Assembly (NCBI GenBank): GCA_022402445.1
Contig: JAKRSF010000012.1
Location: forward strand, 1 to 64,000
Source of the DNA: Cyanobacteriota bacterium
Lineage (GTDB): Bacteria; Cyanobacteriota; Cyanobacteriia; CACIAM-69d
Reading direction: 5' to 3'
Length of the DNA: 64,000 nucleotides
The notes under the pieces: generated by a model
Databases searched by the model: none
Told to the model about the DNA's origin: nothing
The model's input: only the letters and a program-made list of their open reading frames with translations
Shown here: positions 45,484 through 56,023 of the stretch, in pieces
How positions within the stretch are numbered: the stretch's first letter is position 1
Layout of the letters: each line of letters starts with the position of its first letter
Made by a program: the position numbers and the translations under genes

Positions 45484-46186
45484 TCTTCGTTAATCAATTA
45501 TTAGCAGAACAAATTTATTCAAGGATTTTATCTGGCGACGGGGGTTCTATTTGCGCTTCCGGTTGCGATTTTTGGAATGCAGACGTCTTCTCCTCCACCA
45601 CACCAGTGCGTTCTGTAATTTTATGAATTTACGATGCCTATTGACATCAGGCCACGGGTCCTTGCCCTATCCCCTGGGGAATCTTTGGCGAGGGGGCGGT
45701 GGGCTCCAGAGCACCACGGTGCCGGGTGCCTTGGCCGTCCAAGCTTTCAGTGTTTTGCTGGCGGAACCCGTCCATGGGGTTGGGGTCGTCAAAACTTGCG
45801 CAAAACGGATAGACGACGCTGGAGCGGAAGTGCTTTGATTGGCTCATCGGTAGACACACCTCTCCTGCAACGCGTCGTCGTTTCGTTACGTCCTACTTCA
45901 CACGCACCTTACTTCTGTCATAGATCACTAAAGCCCATGGCAGTTTAGGTGCGGTGGTAGGACGCCCCACGACGGGGTAGTTGGCTTCTGCCTGTTGCCG
46001 CTGACCAAAGCTCCAGGTTGCTTGCTGCTGCCTCCGGCGATCGCTGGCTCATCTCCCCTCTCCCCCCTTCCTAGGAAGGGTTTCCAAGGGAATTCGAGGA
46101 TGGCAAAACACCCGTGGTATATCCAGGTAGCACCCGTTCGATACCCATCTGGTTGCATCACCCTCGGTTTCCTGTAGCTATTCCCT
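45484..46186. other. 700-bp region without a recognised gene
   Basis: No convincing protein gene. On the minus strand two short open frames lie one after another, about 45928-46200 (with GATWIYHGCFAILEF) and 45647-45844 (with YPFCASFDDPNPMDGF); neither is recognised. Structure-forming elements include a perfect 16-bp palindrome CCCTTCCTAGGAAGGG (46065-46080) and CCCC/GGGG pairing near 45965. It could be a decayed gene or a structured noncoding element; neither is demonstrated. Confidence 0.35.
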
Positions 46187-47632
46187 ATGGATCTCACCCC
46201 TGACCCGCTCCCCGCCATTGCCGAAGAGCTCGATCGGCGTCTCCATCATCTCCATCTTCAACTCGATCACTTTGCCCAAGGATCAACCACGGCCACGGAA
46301 CGGGATGAACTGGCCCTGGATATTCTGTGCGATCGCGACACCCTGCAATCCCTTCTCAAGGATCTCGCGAAAAACCAGCAGCTAGAGGCCGCCGCCGTTG
46401 CCCAGGTGGATGCCCTAGATCGCCGTTTGGCCCAGCTCGATTCCCAATTTCTCAGCATCAGTGCTCTGCCGCGCTGGCGGGCTACCTTTGATCCGAGCCC
46501 TAGCGCCTGGTGGTGGTTCCCGGAAACGGAGGCCGCTAAACCCCAACTGGCGGTCCGGAAGCGCGAGCTGTTTTGGCGGGGGGTGTCTGTGATCTCCCTG
46601 TTGGCGACCGCCAGTGCGGCCAGTACGATGCTGCCGGTATTTTCCATTGGTGGTTTTGGCTTTGGGGAAGCCTTAGCCAGTGCGGGCCAGGTGACCGGTT
46701 TGGCGGTGCTCGGGCGCGGTGTTCTCACGCCGGAGGGCACTAAGGTTCTTAAGCGATTCTGCGCTCGCTTTTCTATCCCTGGCAATTGGTACAGCGAGGC
46801 GATCGCGGCCCTATCCATCACCCTTGGGCTAACTTCCTGGTGGCTGGCGCAGGACGGCTTACCCAAGTGGTTCAACCATCGGGCTGGGATCCAGTATGAG
46901 CAAGGCAATCTGCGCGCCGCCCAGGATAGCTATAAACAAACCCTCACCCTGGATTCATCAAATGAACAGGCCATTCTGGGGCTGGGCCTCGTCTTTGAGT
47001 CCCTGGATCAGCTGAAGCAGGCGGGGGAAACCTATCGTCAGGCGGCGGATCAAGGGAATCCCATTGCCCTCAGTCGCCTCGCGCGGGTGCAGTTTGAGCA
47101 GCTCCTCAAGACCGCTCGTCCGGAAAAGCTCACCCGCAATGCCCAGACCGCTGAGGTGGAGGGGCTCCTCAAGATGGCGCTGCACCGTTTACCGAAGCGA
47201 CAGTTGCCGCCGGTGGAGTTGGCGAATCAGACCTATCAGATTTATCGCAACCTGGGCTGGCTGCGCTGGTGGCAGCGGGACTATACCGGGGCGGAGGGGA
47301 TACTGCGTCTGGCGATCGCGGAGGATGCGTCGTTCCCCCAGGAGCAACTCGGTACGGGTCTGTCCCACTGTTTGCTGGCCCAGATTCAGCGGGAGCGGGG
47401 TCTGGAGGCGGCGGCCCAGGAGTTGTATAGGATCTGTCTCCAGAAGGCGCGCCCGGAAACCTTGCCGGAGTATCAGTGGTTTTTCCAGGTGGGGCAGGGG
47501 CGCATGGCGACGTGCATTGATACTAGCGCCGTGATGCAGGGGACGGATCGCACCACGATCGCGCAACTGCCCCTCTGCGAGCGTGTGGAAGTTGATCGAG
47601 CGACGCCGGTGGCCCCGGATCCGACGCCATAG
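46187..47632 (+). CDS. TPR-repeat membrane protein
   Basis: 481 residues. The first 120 residues are helical and charged, probably coiled coil (LDRRLHHLHLQLDHFAQ, QVDALDRRLAQLDSQFL). Hydrophobic segments at about 125-150 and 205-222 suggest membrane insertion. From about 230 TPR-type units follow: HRAGIQYEQGNLRAAQDSYK, AILGLGLVFESLDQLKQAGE, RNLGWLRWWQRDYTGAEGIL, LLAQIQRERGLEAAAQELY. Presumably a scaffold; partners unknown. No enzymatic motif. Confidence 0.72.
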   Translation: MDLTPDPLPAIAEELDRRLHHLHLQLDHFAQGSTTATERDELALDILCDRDTLQSLLKDLAKNQQLEAAAVAQVDALDRRLAQLDSQFLSISALPRWRATFDPSPSAWWWFPETEAAKPQLAVRKRELFWRGVSVISLLATASAASTMLPVFSIGGFGFGEALASAGQVTGLAVLGRGVLTPEGTKVLKRFCARFSIPGNWYSEAIAALSITLGLTSWWLAQDGLPKWFNHRAGIQYEQGNLRAAQDSYKQTLTLDSSNEQAILGLGLVFESLDQLKQAGETYRQAADQGNPIALSRLARVQFEQLLKTARPEKLTRNAQTAEVEGLLKMALHRLPKRQLPPVELANQTYQIYRNLGWLRWWQRDYTGAEGILRLAIAEDASFPQEQLGTGLSHCLLAQIQRERGLEAAAQELYRICLQKARPETLPEYQWFFQVGQGRMATCIDTSAVMQGTDRTTIAQLPLCERVEVDRATPVAPDPTP

Positions 47633-47805
47633 GTGGGCTCTACCCATTGAGCTCCGCCGCGATCGCAACCCTAGCCCCCGGGTTTGGTGCATCAACCGAT
47701 GAGGACATCTACTGAGGATTGAGAACTGGGAGAAATGCTCCCAGCGCTCCGATCCTCCAACGTTTCACTTCATGGATTCCCTACCACTACGGACGCACAA
47801 ACCCC

Positions 47806-49455
47806 ATGCCATCCTCTGTACCAGAAGTTTTGTTCCTGCAAACTCCCCCGACGTTGACACTGGAGGAAGGCGATGCCGCCGCCAACGCATTTGCCGTTTT
47901 CTCAAATGCACCCAGTGGGAATGTGGCGATCGCCCTTAGCTCCGATGAGGCGGCCCCCGGTAATTCCCTGATTTTGGATAGTATTTCCTTACCGGCCTTG
48001 GGTCTTGGTACTCCTTCTCCGGGGGATCTACGGGGGCGGGAAGATGCTTTGGCTCAGGGAAACCGCACGTTCAATGTGACCGTGACGGCTTCCACCCCAA
48101 CAGCTCTGACGACACCCTCTGTGACGATCGCGGTGACGGTGCTCGATGACGACACGGCCTACGCGGTCCAAGGAACTGGCTCAGGCCCAGAGGGCAACAG
48201 CGGCACCCGAACGGTGACCTTTACCGTGACCCGCAGCGGCGATCTGCGCTCGTCAACCACGGTCGAGTTCACCCTGGGGGGCACCGCGATCGCGGGGACG
48301 GACTACCTAGCCGCCGGGGGTACCGCAGGCACGATCACCTTCGCACCGACGGAAACGGAACGGACGGTAACCGTCGAGATTGTGGGAGATACACAGGTTG
48401 AGGCTGACGAAACCATCACCCTGACCCTGAACCATCCCACGGCAAAGGACTCGGCCCTGCTCCTGACGCCGACGGCAACGATCACCATCGCGAATGATGA
48501 CGTCACGCCAGCGCCGACGCCACCTTTACCCACACCGACGCCGACGCCCGCACCCGTGCCCCAACTGCGCGGCACGACGGACGACTCTGGGACGGCGACG
48601 GGAATCGTGGTGCCGGATGGCGCGCCCGAACCACTACCCTTGGCGGCCCTGGGCGGTCAGGCGGCAACGCAAACGGTGCGCATCGCCAATTCGGGGGACG
48701 GTCCCCTGACGATCGCGGCTCCCCAACTGCGGACGATCGGGTCTCTGCCGCCGGGGATTGATCCGGCCAATGTGTTTGAAGTGTTCCTCTCCTCGGATCG
48801 GGTCGCGCCGGGGGGCAGCGGAGAGTTGGTGATTCGCCTGCGGGGGGATTTGCCGCCCGGTGACTATCGGAGCATCCTGACGGTCCAGACGAATGTGCCG
48901 GGGATGGAGATCTATAACTTCACGGTGGCGGGCCAGGTGACTTTGCCCAGGGCGGTGGATGTGGCCCCCGCGATCGCGGCGAAGCTGATGGAGCCGCTGC
49001 CGGAAACGGGTGGAGATGATCGCATCTTTGGCGGTGCGGGCAACCAGTGGATCAATGGCTCCTTTGGCGACGATCTGATCAATGGCAACGGCGGCCAGGA
49101 TGTGCTCACCGGCGGCCCCGGCGCGGACAGTCTCTACGGCGGTCGGGGGGACGATTTCCTGCGGGGCGGTCTTGGGGATGATTGGCTGTCGGGGGATTTG
49201 GGGAGCGATACCCTGCTGGGGGGTCAGGGGGTAGACCGCTTTGCGATCGGTGCTGAGGACGGCGGCGACTTCATCTTGGACTACGAGCCGGGGGTGGATC
49301 GTTTCCTGCTGAAAGCGCCCCTGACGGCGGATCAGGTGCAGTTGACGGCCCTGGGCAATTCGACCCAAGTTTTTGCGGGCGATCGCCTCATGGCAACGGT
49401 GGTGGGGATTCCGGCGACCCTGCTGTCGGCGGCGGATTTTTCGCCGATCACCTAG
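47806..49455 (+). CDS. Calx-beta and RTX-repeat calcium-binding secreted protein
   Basis: 549 residues from MPSSVPEV. A Calx-beta-like segment (about 10-115) and a clear Calx-beta domain (about 120-230: STTVEFTLGGTAIAGTDY, ITFAPTETERTVTVEIVGD) are followed by a Pro/Thr linker (PAPTPPLPTPTPTPAPVP), an Ig-like choice-of-anchor domain and RTX nonapeptides (GGPGADSLYGGRGDDFLRGG, about 430-480). RTX repeats fold on calcium after type I secretion; no N-terminal signal peptide is visible, consistent with that. No type I exporter genes in the window. Probably an extracellular surface protein. Confidence 0.85.
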   Translation: MPSSVPEVLFLQTPPTLTLEEGDAAANAFAVFSNAPSGNVAIALSSDEAAPGNSLILDSISLPALGLGTPSPGDLRGREDALAQGNRTFNVTVTASTPTALTTPSVTIAVTVLDDDTAYAVQGTGSGPEGNSGTRTVTFTVTRSGDLRSSTTVEFTLGGTAIAGTDYLAAGGTAGTITFAPTETERTVTVEIVGDTQVEADETITLTLNHPTAKDSALLLTPTATITIANDDVTPAPTPPLPTPTPTPAPVPQLRGTTDDSGTATGIVVPDGAPEPLPLAALGGQAATQTVRIANSGDGPLTIAAPQLRTIGSLPPGIDPANVFEVFLSSDRVAPGGSGELVIRLRGDLPPGDYRSILTVQTNVPGMEIYNFTVAGQVTLPRAVDVAPAIAAKLMEPLPETGGDDRIFGGAGNQWINGSFGDDLINGNGGQDVLTGGPGADSLYGGRGDDFLRGGLGDDWLSGDLGSDTLLGGQGVDRFAIGAEDGGDFILDYEPGVDRFLLKAPLTADQVQLTALGNSTQVFAGDRLMATVVGIPATLLSAADFSPIT

Positions 49456-49495
49456 GGAAATCCGAAGGCGATTCTGGCGGGATTCTTAGGATTCG

Positions 49496-50218
49496 TTATT
49501 CGTTTCTATTGAGTTCCGCCGCGATCGCCGCCCAGGCCGCCACGGGATCGGGAGCCGCCGTCACCGGTCGGCCCATCACCAAATAATCTGCCCCCGCCTG
49601 GAATGCTTGGGTCGGCGTCAGGGTGCGCTGCTGATCCCCCGTGGCCGTTCCGGCGGGCCGCACCCCCGGACACACCAGCAAAAAGTCTGGCCCCACGCAC
49701 CGCCGCAGGTCCGCCGCCTCCAGGGGGGAGCAGACGGCCCCGGCCAAACCGGCTTCCTGGGCCAGCAGGGCCATTTGGAGGGCATAGTCGCCCAATTCCA
49801 GGGAAATTTTTAGTTCTAGGGCCAGTTGACGCGGCGTGAGGCTGGTGAGGGCGGTCACGGCGATGGGATTGGGGGCGGGCATCCCGGTTTCGGCAGCACC
49901 GGCGGCGGCGGCTTCGGCCACGGCCCGCAGGGCATCGCTACCGGCGGAAGCATGGACGGTGAATAGGTCTACGCCAAAGCGTCCGGCTACCCGCGCGACA
50001 CCGGCCATGGTGTTGGGAATGTCGTGGAATTTTAGGTCGAGAAAGATGCGTTTATTGCGATCCTTGAGGGTTTTGAGGATGGCGGGACCGGTGCTCACAA
50101 ATAGCTCTAGGCCCACTTTCCAAAAGCTGACCTCGGGCAGTTGATCCACTAGGGCGATCGCGCCGTCGTAGATGGGTACATCCAGGGCAACAATGACGCG
50201 ATCGCTCAGCTTAGCCAT
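49496..50218 (-). CDS. pyrF: Orotidine 5'-phosphate decarboxylase
   Basis: 240 residues from [40 protein letters not shown], the catalytic [11 protein letters not shown] (Asp-x-Lys-x-x-x-Asp array), [16 protein letters not shown] and [14 protein letters not shown] are all present. Final step of UMP synthesis. Just downstream of tyrS on the same strand (63-bp gap), so possibly cotranscribed. Confidence 0.95.
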   Translation of the reverse strand: MAKLSDRVIVALDVPIYDGAIALVDQLPEVSFWKVGLELFVSTGPAILKTLKDRNKRIFLDLKFHDIPNTMAGVARVAGRFGVDLFTVHASAGSDALRAVAEAAAAGAAETGMPAPNPIAVTALTSLTPRQLALELKISLELGDYALQMALLAQEAGLAGAVCSPLEAADLRRCVGPDFLLVCPGVRPAGTATGDQQRTLTPTQAFQAGADYLVMGRPVTAAPDPVAAWAAIAAELNRNE

Positions 50219-50280
50219 AACACTCAAGAATGAAGTCGATAAATTTAACGGTTTAGGGTTAGGAATGGAAGGGTCGATCC

Positions 50281-51537
50281 TTAAGTGCCCGTGGGGGCCA
50301 CCAGGCGCACAAATTTCTTTTTACCCAGTTGCAAAATCCGCCCGTCCAATTGATCGACTGACCCAAAGGATTGGTTAGGATCACTCACCTTTTCGCCGTC
50401 GAGTTTGACGCCGCCCCCTTGAATTTGTCGCCGCGCTTCACCACTAGATTTGCACAGGCCCGTGGCGCTGACCAGGAAGAAAATCGGCACCGGAAAATCC
50501 AGGTTTTCCAATACAAATTCCGGCACATTTTCCGCGATCGCGGTGGCCCCCCCCACCAGATTCTGGGCATCGATCTGGGCCTGCTGGGCCGCCTCCGCCC
50601 CATGGAACTGGGCCGTCACCGTCAAGGCAAGCAACTTCTGGCGATCGCGGGGATTTTCTGGCAACTGATCCAAAGGCAAGGCCGTGAGCAATTCAAAATA
50701 GGTGCCAAGCTGAGAATCCGGCGTCTTTTCTAGCTTGGAGTACATCGTCAGGGCATCTTCCGCCAAACCCACATAGTTGCCCAGGGATTTGGACATTTTT
50801 TGGACCCCATCGGTGCCGATCAAAATCGGCGTCAGCAGGCCAAATTGTGGCTCCTGACCAAACAGCCGTTGCAGATCGCGGCCCACCGCCAAATTAAACT
50901 TTTGGTCGGTGCCCCCCAACTCCACATCCGCCCGCACCGCCACCGAATCATAGCCCTGCATCAGGGGATATAAAAACTCGTGGAGATAGATGGGATTTTC
51001 CTGGGCAAATCGCTCCGCAAAGCCTTCTTTTGCCAACATTTGCCCCACGGTCATGGAGGCCAAAAGCTCTAGAATTTTGCTCAGATCTAGCTGGGACAGC
51101 CACTCGGAGTTGTAGCGAACCTCTAGGCGTCCCGGCGTTTCAAAATCTAGGACCGGCCGCAGTTGATCCAGATAGCTTTGGGCATTGTGGCGCACCTGCT
51201 CTTCGGTGAGTTGGCGGCGCACTTCCGACTTGCCCGTCGGGTCACCGATGCGCGCGGTGAAATCCCCCACGATCAGCACCGCCGTGTGGCCCGCGTCCTG
51301 AAACGCCCGCAGTTTCCGCATGGGGATGCTGTGGCCCAGGTGAATGTCGGTGCCCGTCGGGTCAATGCCCAATTTCACCCGCAGGGGGCGATCGCCGGTG
51401 GCCAGCTTACGGGGCAGCGACTGGCTCGGGTCCGTGGAATCCGGCTGGTGGGGGAAAATTTCCGTCGTACCGCGATGGAGCCACCCGAGGGCGGCATCAG
51501 GGGACGGATCGGGATGGCTGGCGCGTCCGGGCAACAT
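50281..51537 (-). CDS. tyrS: Tyrosyl-tRNA synthetase
   Basis: 418 residues from [10 protein letters not shown]. Class I signatures: HLGH (about 66-69, HIGH motif) within [11 protein letters not shown] and KMSKS in [25 protein letters not shown] for tyrosine/tRNA recognition; C-terminal S4 domain ([20 protein letters not shown]). The first 30 residues may not be conserved and an internal start is possible. In-frame sequence upstream is Pro/Arg-rich and unlikely to be translated. Confidence 0.94.
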   Translation of the reverse strand: MLPGRASHPDPSPDAALGWLHRGTTEIFPHQPDSTDPSQSLPRKLATGDRPLRVKLGIDPTGTDIHLGHSIPMRKLRAFQDAGHTAVLIVGDFTARIGDPTGKSEVRRQLTEEQVRHNAQSYLDQLRPVLDFETPGRLEVRYNSEWLSQLDLSKILELLASMTVGQMLAKEGFAERFAQENPIYLHEFLYPLMQGYDSVAVRADVELGGTDQKFNLAVGRDLQRLFGQEPQFGLLTPILIGTDGVQKMSKSLGNYVGLAEDALTMYSKLEKTPDSQLGTYFELLTALPLDQLPENPRDRQKLLALTVTAQFHGAEAAQQAQIDAQNLVGGATAIAENVPEFVLENLDFPVPIFFLVSATGLCKSSGEARRQIQGGGVKLDGEKVSDPNQSFGSVDQLDGRILQLGKKKFVRLVAPTGT

Positions 51538-51885
51538 GGGGCGTGGCGGGGAAGTGAAACGAAACGGCGGCGGGGCGAGGGAGCGGTGGCCCGTTGCCCA
51601 ACGTACTATACAACCCATGGGTGCTTCTACGGAGGTTGCGATGGATGGCCCCCACGGCTGCGTCCCCCTTGCCCCTTGCCCAGGGCCGATCAAGGTTGCT
51701 TCACGCTGATGGCCTTCGATCTGCGCCGGTCTCGCCTGTCCCAGATCCGTTGGGGGGCCGATCCGGGGCGATCGCGGTTTTCTCACCAAGCGGTTTCGTT
51801 TACCGACCGGGGGGGCTAGGGTGGGGCAAGTTTCGGACCTGGCTTAGATTTGTCGTCGCCCTTGGCTAGCACCCCACCCACCCCC

Positions 51886-52332
51886 ATGACCCTCCGAGAT
51901 AACGCGATCGCGAAGCTCAACGCCCTGCCCGAGGAACTTGTGGGCGAGGTGGATCAATTTATAGATTTCCTCAACTTTCGCCATGGCCGCCTGTCGGGGG
52001 GCAACTGCGGCATTTTGCGGCCCCCTGGCGAGGAAAATTTGGGTATGCCCCTGGAGGACTACCACCGCACGATCGCCATCCGCGCTAGGGTCTATGAGGT
52101 CGCGATCGCCTACACCAGCCAAACCGAAGATGGCCGCAGCACCGCGCGGGAACTCTACGCCGTCTATGTGCGCTGCATGGCCGGCACCCTGCTGGATCTG
52201 CGCGGGTTTTACGACATTTTGATAGAACTGTCATCCCCCTTCGTGCGCTACCTCGGCCGCGACGACACCGGCGACTGGGAATATGACCGCTTTTGGGTCC
52301 TACGCCCCTGGGATCAGCGCCCCGGCCCCTGA
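51886..52332 (+). CDS. Hypothetical protein with DUF2281-like N-terminus
   Basis: 148 residues from ATG 51886. The N-terminal KLNALPEELVGEVDQFIDFLNF resembles DUF2281/antitoxin-like helices; the rest (GMPLEDYHRTIAIRARVYEV, LLDLRGFYDILIELSSPFVR) is unfamiliar. No toxin partner follows, so a toxin-antitoxin role is not supported. Lies between tyrS (divergent) and the class A PBP gene. Confidence 0.55.
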   Translation: MTLRDNAIAKLNALPEELVGEVDQFIDFLNFRHGRLSGGNCGILRPPGEENLGMPLEDYHRTIAIRARVYEVAIAYTSQTEDGRSTARELYAVYVRCMAGTLLDLRGFYDILIELSSPFVRYLGRDDTGDWEYDRFWVLRPWDQRPGP

Positions 52333-52443
52333 TCCCCTGATTCGGGGCAGCCGTGCGCTAGCATACGAGCTAGCCCATCCCTTGCGCCCACCCCCTCAGC
52401 CTTTCCCCCGCGCCAAGCGAGTCGCCGTCGAGGTCTGCGTCCC

Positions 52444-54423
52444 TTGTCTAAATTGCCTGCCCCGCGCCCCGTGCCCCGCCAGCCTAAGGCCGTCCGGCGA
52501 TCGCGGCCCCACCCCGCCACCGCCGCCGCCCCCCCGATCCCCCTCGGGGAACCCTCCGAACTGGGCCACTTCCTGGGCAACGTGGGCCGCACCGTCGGAG
52601 CCACCCTCCTGGCGGGCACCATGATCGGCAGCGCCACCCTCGCGGGCACCCTCGTCGGCCTCGCCGTCAGCTTCCGCAACCTGCCCGATGTCCGCATCCT
52701 GCAAAGCTACAGCCCCAGCGAAACCAGCTATATCTACGACGTGCGGGGCCGCCTCCTCAGCAGCCTCCACGACGAAGCCAACCGCGAAGTCGTCGTCCTC
52801 GATCGCGTCTCCCCCCACCTCAAACGGGCCATCCTCGCGATCGAAGACAGCTCCTTCTACCAACACCCCGGCATCAACATCGGCAGCATCCTGCGGGCCA
52901 TCACCACCAACTTTGAAACCGGCCGCGCCGCCGAAGGGGGCTCCACCATCACCATGCAATTGGTGAAAAACCTCTTCCTCACCCCCCAAAAACGCATCAG
53001 CCGCAAGGTGGCCGAAGCGGTCCTGTCCCTGCGCTTAGAACAGATCTTCTCCAAGGACGAAATCCTGGAGATGTACCTCAACCAGGTCTACTGGGGCCAC
53101 AACAACTACGGCGTAGAAACCGCCGCCCAAAGCTACTTCAATAAGTCCGCCGCCGATCTCACCCTCGCCGAAGCGGCCCTCATGGCGGGCATGATCCAAG
53201 CCCCCGAGGACTACAGCCCCTTCAATAATTACAAACTCGCCAAGCAGCGCCAATCCCTCGTCCTCAGCCGGATGCGCCAACTGGGCTGGATCACGGAAGC
53301 AGAGGAGCGCACCGCCCGCCAGCAGCCCCTCTATGTGGGCCGGGTCACCTCCTTCCGCACCAGCAAATTACCCTATGTCACCAATGCCACGATCCAGGAG
53401 CTAGAAAAGCGCTTTGGCCGTGATGCGCTCCTGAAGGGGGGCATGCGCGTCCAAACAACGGTGGATTTTTATTATCAAAAGATGGCGGAACAGACCGTCA
53501 AGGAGGCTTACGCTCGCCTGCGATCGCGCGGAGCCCGCATTGATCAAATGGCCCTAGTGGCCGTGGATCCGCGCACCCATTTCGTGAAGGCCATGGTCGG
53601 CGGCGTGGACTACGAACGGAGCCAGTTTAACCGCGCCATTCAAGCCTTGCGGCAGCCCGGATCCTCCTTCAAACCATTGGTGTACTACGCCGCCTTCGCC
53701 ACAGGGCGCTACACACCGGACTCGATCGTTCAAGACACCCCCGTGAGCTACCCCGACGGCAATCGGGTCTATCGACCCCGGAACTACGGCGGCGGCTTTT
53801 CGGGAAGTGTGTCCATCCGCCGCGCCCTGGAGATATCCCTCAATATTCCGGCGGTGCGTTTGGGTAAGGAAGTGGGCCTCAATCGGGTGATTGAAACCTG
53901 CCGCATCCTCGGGTTCCATAGCCCCCTAGAGCCCGTATCATCCCTGCCACTGGGTTCAGCGGACGTGACGCCCATGGAGATGGCTGGGGCCTTTGCGACG
54001 TTCGCAAGCGGCGGCTGGCACTCGGATACGACCTTTATCGTTCAGGTGACCGACAGTTCCGGCAAGGTGATGCTGGACAATACGCCGAAGCCGCAGTTGG
54101 TCTTGGATCCGTGGGCGGTGGCGTCGCTGAATTCGGCCCTGAAGGGGGTGATCGAGCGGGGGACAGCCACTTCGGCGCGGCTGGGGCGTCCGGCGGCGGG
54201 CAAGACGGGGACGACGGATTCGGAGCGGGATCTGTGGTTTGTGGGCTATGTGCCGCAGCTATCGGTGGCGGTGTGGGCGGGGAATGATAATTACGCACCG
54301 ATCGGTTATGGGGCGACGGGGGGGACCTATGTGGCTCCGGTGTGGCGATCGTTCATGGAGCGGGCGCTGCGGGGGGTGCCGCCGAAGGATTTCGCGCCGC
54401 CGAGTCAGTTTCCAAAACCCTAG
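52444..54423 (+). CDS. Class A penicillin-binding protein (PBP1A-type)
   Basis: 659 residues with one N-terminal transmembrane helix (about 45-75). The GT51 transglycosylase has AIEDSSFYQHPGINIGSI and GGSTITMQLVKNLFLT with the catalytic Glu, and ILEMYLNQVYWGHNNYGVE. The transpeptidase has all three motifs: GSSFKP (about 405), SLN in EISLNIPAVR, and KTGTT. So, unlike the PBP2-like protein at 34.7 kb, it should be active in peptidoglycan synthesis. Starts probably at TTG 52444; a GTG 27 bp on is an alternative. Confidence 0.92.
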   Translation: MSKLPAPRPVPRQPKAVRRSRPHPATAAAPPIPLGEPSELGHFLGNVGRTVGATLLAGTMIGSATLAGTLVGLAVSFRNLPDVRILQSYSPSETSYIYDVRGRLLSSLHDEANREVVVLDRVSPHLKRAILAIEDSSFYQHPGINIGSILRAITTNFETGRAAEGGSTITMQLVKNLFLTPQKRISRKVAEAVLSLRLEQIFSKDEILEMYLNQVYWGHNNYGVETAAQSYFNKSAADLTLAEAALMAGMIQAPEDYSPFNNYKLAKQRQSLVLSRMRQLGWITEAEERTARQQPLYVGRVTSFRTSKLPYVTNATIQELEKRFGRDALLKGGMRVQTTVDFYYQKMAEQTVKEAYARLRSRGARIDQMALVAVDPRTHFVKAMVGGVDYERSQFNRAIQALRQPGSSFKPLVYYAAFATGRYTPDSIVQDTPVSYPDGNRVYRPRNYGGGFSGSVSIRRALEISLNIPAVRLGKEVGLNRVIETCRILGFHSPLEPVSSLPLGSADVTPMEMAGAFATFASGGWHSDTTFIVQVTDSSGKVMLDNTPKPQLVLDPWAVASLNSALKGVIERGTATSARLGRPAAGKTGTTDSERDLWFVGYVPQLSVAVWAGNDNYAPIGYGATGGTYVAPVWRSFMERALRGVPPKDFAPPSQFPKP

Positions 54424-54513
54424 AGACCCTGCACTCCTAGCGGAAGAGAATACGTTAGAACGACTGAGGGCGCTAGTGCTCCGCGACGAGTCCCGCGAGA
54501 AGCAGGGTTAGCT

Positions 54514-54741
54514 GAAGAAACCTGGGTTGGATGGGACTATTCCGGTCCCAAGCTCTATCAGGAGGTCAAGCAAATCCGTGGTCCACCGGTGGAAGTGGAA
54601 ATTGTGAAGCACTAGAACAAGGAATTCAAGATATTACCGCAACGTTGAATTGTGGAGCGCACCTTTGGTTGGCTGAATCGACTTCATCGGCTGAGCCAGG
54701 ACTATGAGCTTCATGCCCACCGTAGACGAAGAGATAATTGA
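54514..54741 (+). pseudogene. Decayed IS5-family transposase C-terminal fragment
   Basis: Reading from 54514: WVGWDYSGPKLYQEVKQI, VEVEIVKH, stop, NKEFKILPQR, stop, IVERTFGWLNRLHRLSQDYE. The block (V)VERTFGWLNRxRRLSxDYE is the C-terminal signature of IS5-type DDE transposases. In-frame TAG (54613-54615) and TGA (54646-54648) and loss of the N-terminal two thirds show it is dead. A perfect 10-bp inverted repeat ATGAAGTCCT (54741-54750)/AGGACTTCAT (54776-54785) follows. It marks the left edge of an AT-rich accessory region. Confidence 0.85.
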
Positions 54742-54943
54742 TGAAGTCCTGTTGAAGGTAATATCGAAGCGCCCAAGGACTTCATGATTCCTTTAAAGAT
54801 CAACTTTTAAGTGGCACGTCAACGAAATTTAGCGCTTGGCTTTTTTATCCTGGCGTCCCCGCCCTGCAATTGATAAATTGATAGCAAGTCAAACCGCTAG
54901 ACCGTACAGTAGTGTCCCTTGCTGGCAAAGAGGAAAATTAGCC

Positions 54944-56023
54944 ATGAACTACCACATTATTCTCCACCAAGAAACAGATTTGCAGCTTCAAGCGGAGCAG
55001 GCAAAACATGGCAAAAGTCCTCGGCACTGCATGTTTCAACTGGCCCAGGCACTCGGCGCAAGCATTCATGTTCCCCATAGCCGTCTCAAGATTCGTAAAA
55101 GGGATCGCGTGCGGAGCAAACTCCTCGGGGCTCCAGAAAACTGGGCGCTAGCGCGGGAAATCGTAGAAACGACGGGACCGGAAGATGTCATTTTCTGCAA
55201 CAGCGAAACCTCTGGTTTACCCATTGCAGCCCTTTGTCGAGGTAGACAAGATCGCCCCAAGATCGCTGTTTTTATCCACAACATCAATCGTCCACGGGCA
55301 CGCATCGCCCTGCGTTTGCTCCAGGCAACCTCCCATGTGGATTGGTTTTTGGCCTGTTCACAAGCCCAGTCTAACTTCATTCAGGAATATCTCAATCTAC
55401 CTGAAGAAAAGGCAACATTCGTTTGGGACCAAACCGACCTAAATTTCTTTTCGCCGGGACCAGTCTCTCCCCAGAAAAAAAGACCCCTCATTATGAGTGT
55501 GGGGCTGGAGAAGCGAGACTATAGAACCTTGGCTGCGGCCACGACTGATCTGCCTGTGGATGTGAAGATCAGCGGATTCTCGCGGGATGCTCGCGTGCTT
55601 GCCAAGGCGTTTCCTGAGGTGTTGCCCGACAACATGAGTCAACAATTTTATGAGTGGGCGGATCTGCTTCAGCTCTATCGCGATGCGGATGTTGTTGTGG
55701 TTTCAACTTTCCCAAATCGTTACGCGGCTGGTGTGCAGGCCATGATGGAATCCATGGCTTGTGGACGACCGACGGTTGTGACCTGTACAGAGGGTCTTCA
55801 ACACTATTTATCCGATAACGATGGGGTTATCCAGGTTCCCCCTGGTGATCCTGCGGCAATGCGTCAGGCCATTGTACGGCTGTTAGAACATCCGGAAGAG
55901 GCGGCTCATTTATCCCAACGGGCATCTCTGCTTGTCAAGGAGCGCCATGACAGTGATGTTTTTGTGGAAAAGATGAAGAAAGGTCTGGAGGCTCTGGGGG
56001 CTGGGCTTAGCACTAAGATCTAA
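54944..56023 (+). CDS. GT4-family glycosyltransferase
   Basis: 359 residues from MNYHIILHQE. C-terminal Rossmann domain with PLIMSVGLEKRDYRTL, LYRDADVVVVSTFPNRYAAG, then VQAMMESMACGRPTVVT and GVIQVPPGDPAAMRQAI, the nucleotide-sugar binding pattern of GT-B family 4 enzymes. The N-terminal part (ENWALAREIVETTGPEDVIF, FIHNINRPRARIA) is the acceptor domain. AT-richer than core genes; downstream of an IS remnant. Sugar and acceptor unknown. Confidence 0.82.
   Translation: MNYHIILHQETDLQLQAEQAKHGKSPRHCMFQLAQALGASIHVPHSRLKIRKRDRVRSKLLGAPENWALAREIVETTGPEDVIFCNSETSGLPIAALCRGRQDRPKIAVFIHNINRPRARIALRLLQATSHVDWFLACSQAQSNFIQEYLNLPEEKATFVWDQTDLNFFSPGPVSPQKKRPLIMSVGLEKRDYRTLAAATTDLPVDVKISGFSRDARVLAKAFPEVLPDNMSQQFYEWADLLQLYRDADVVVVSTFPNRYAAGVQAMMESMACGRPTVVTCTEGLQHYLSDNDGVIQVPPGDPAAMRQAIVRLLEHPEEAAHLSQRASLLVKERHDSDVFVEKMKKGLEALGAGLSTKI

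Noticed and set aside
45647-46218. Group II intron or tmRNA at the unassigned 45.5-46.2 kb region
   Set aside because: No domain V motif, reverse transcriptase or tmRNA signature could be read on either strand.
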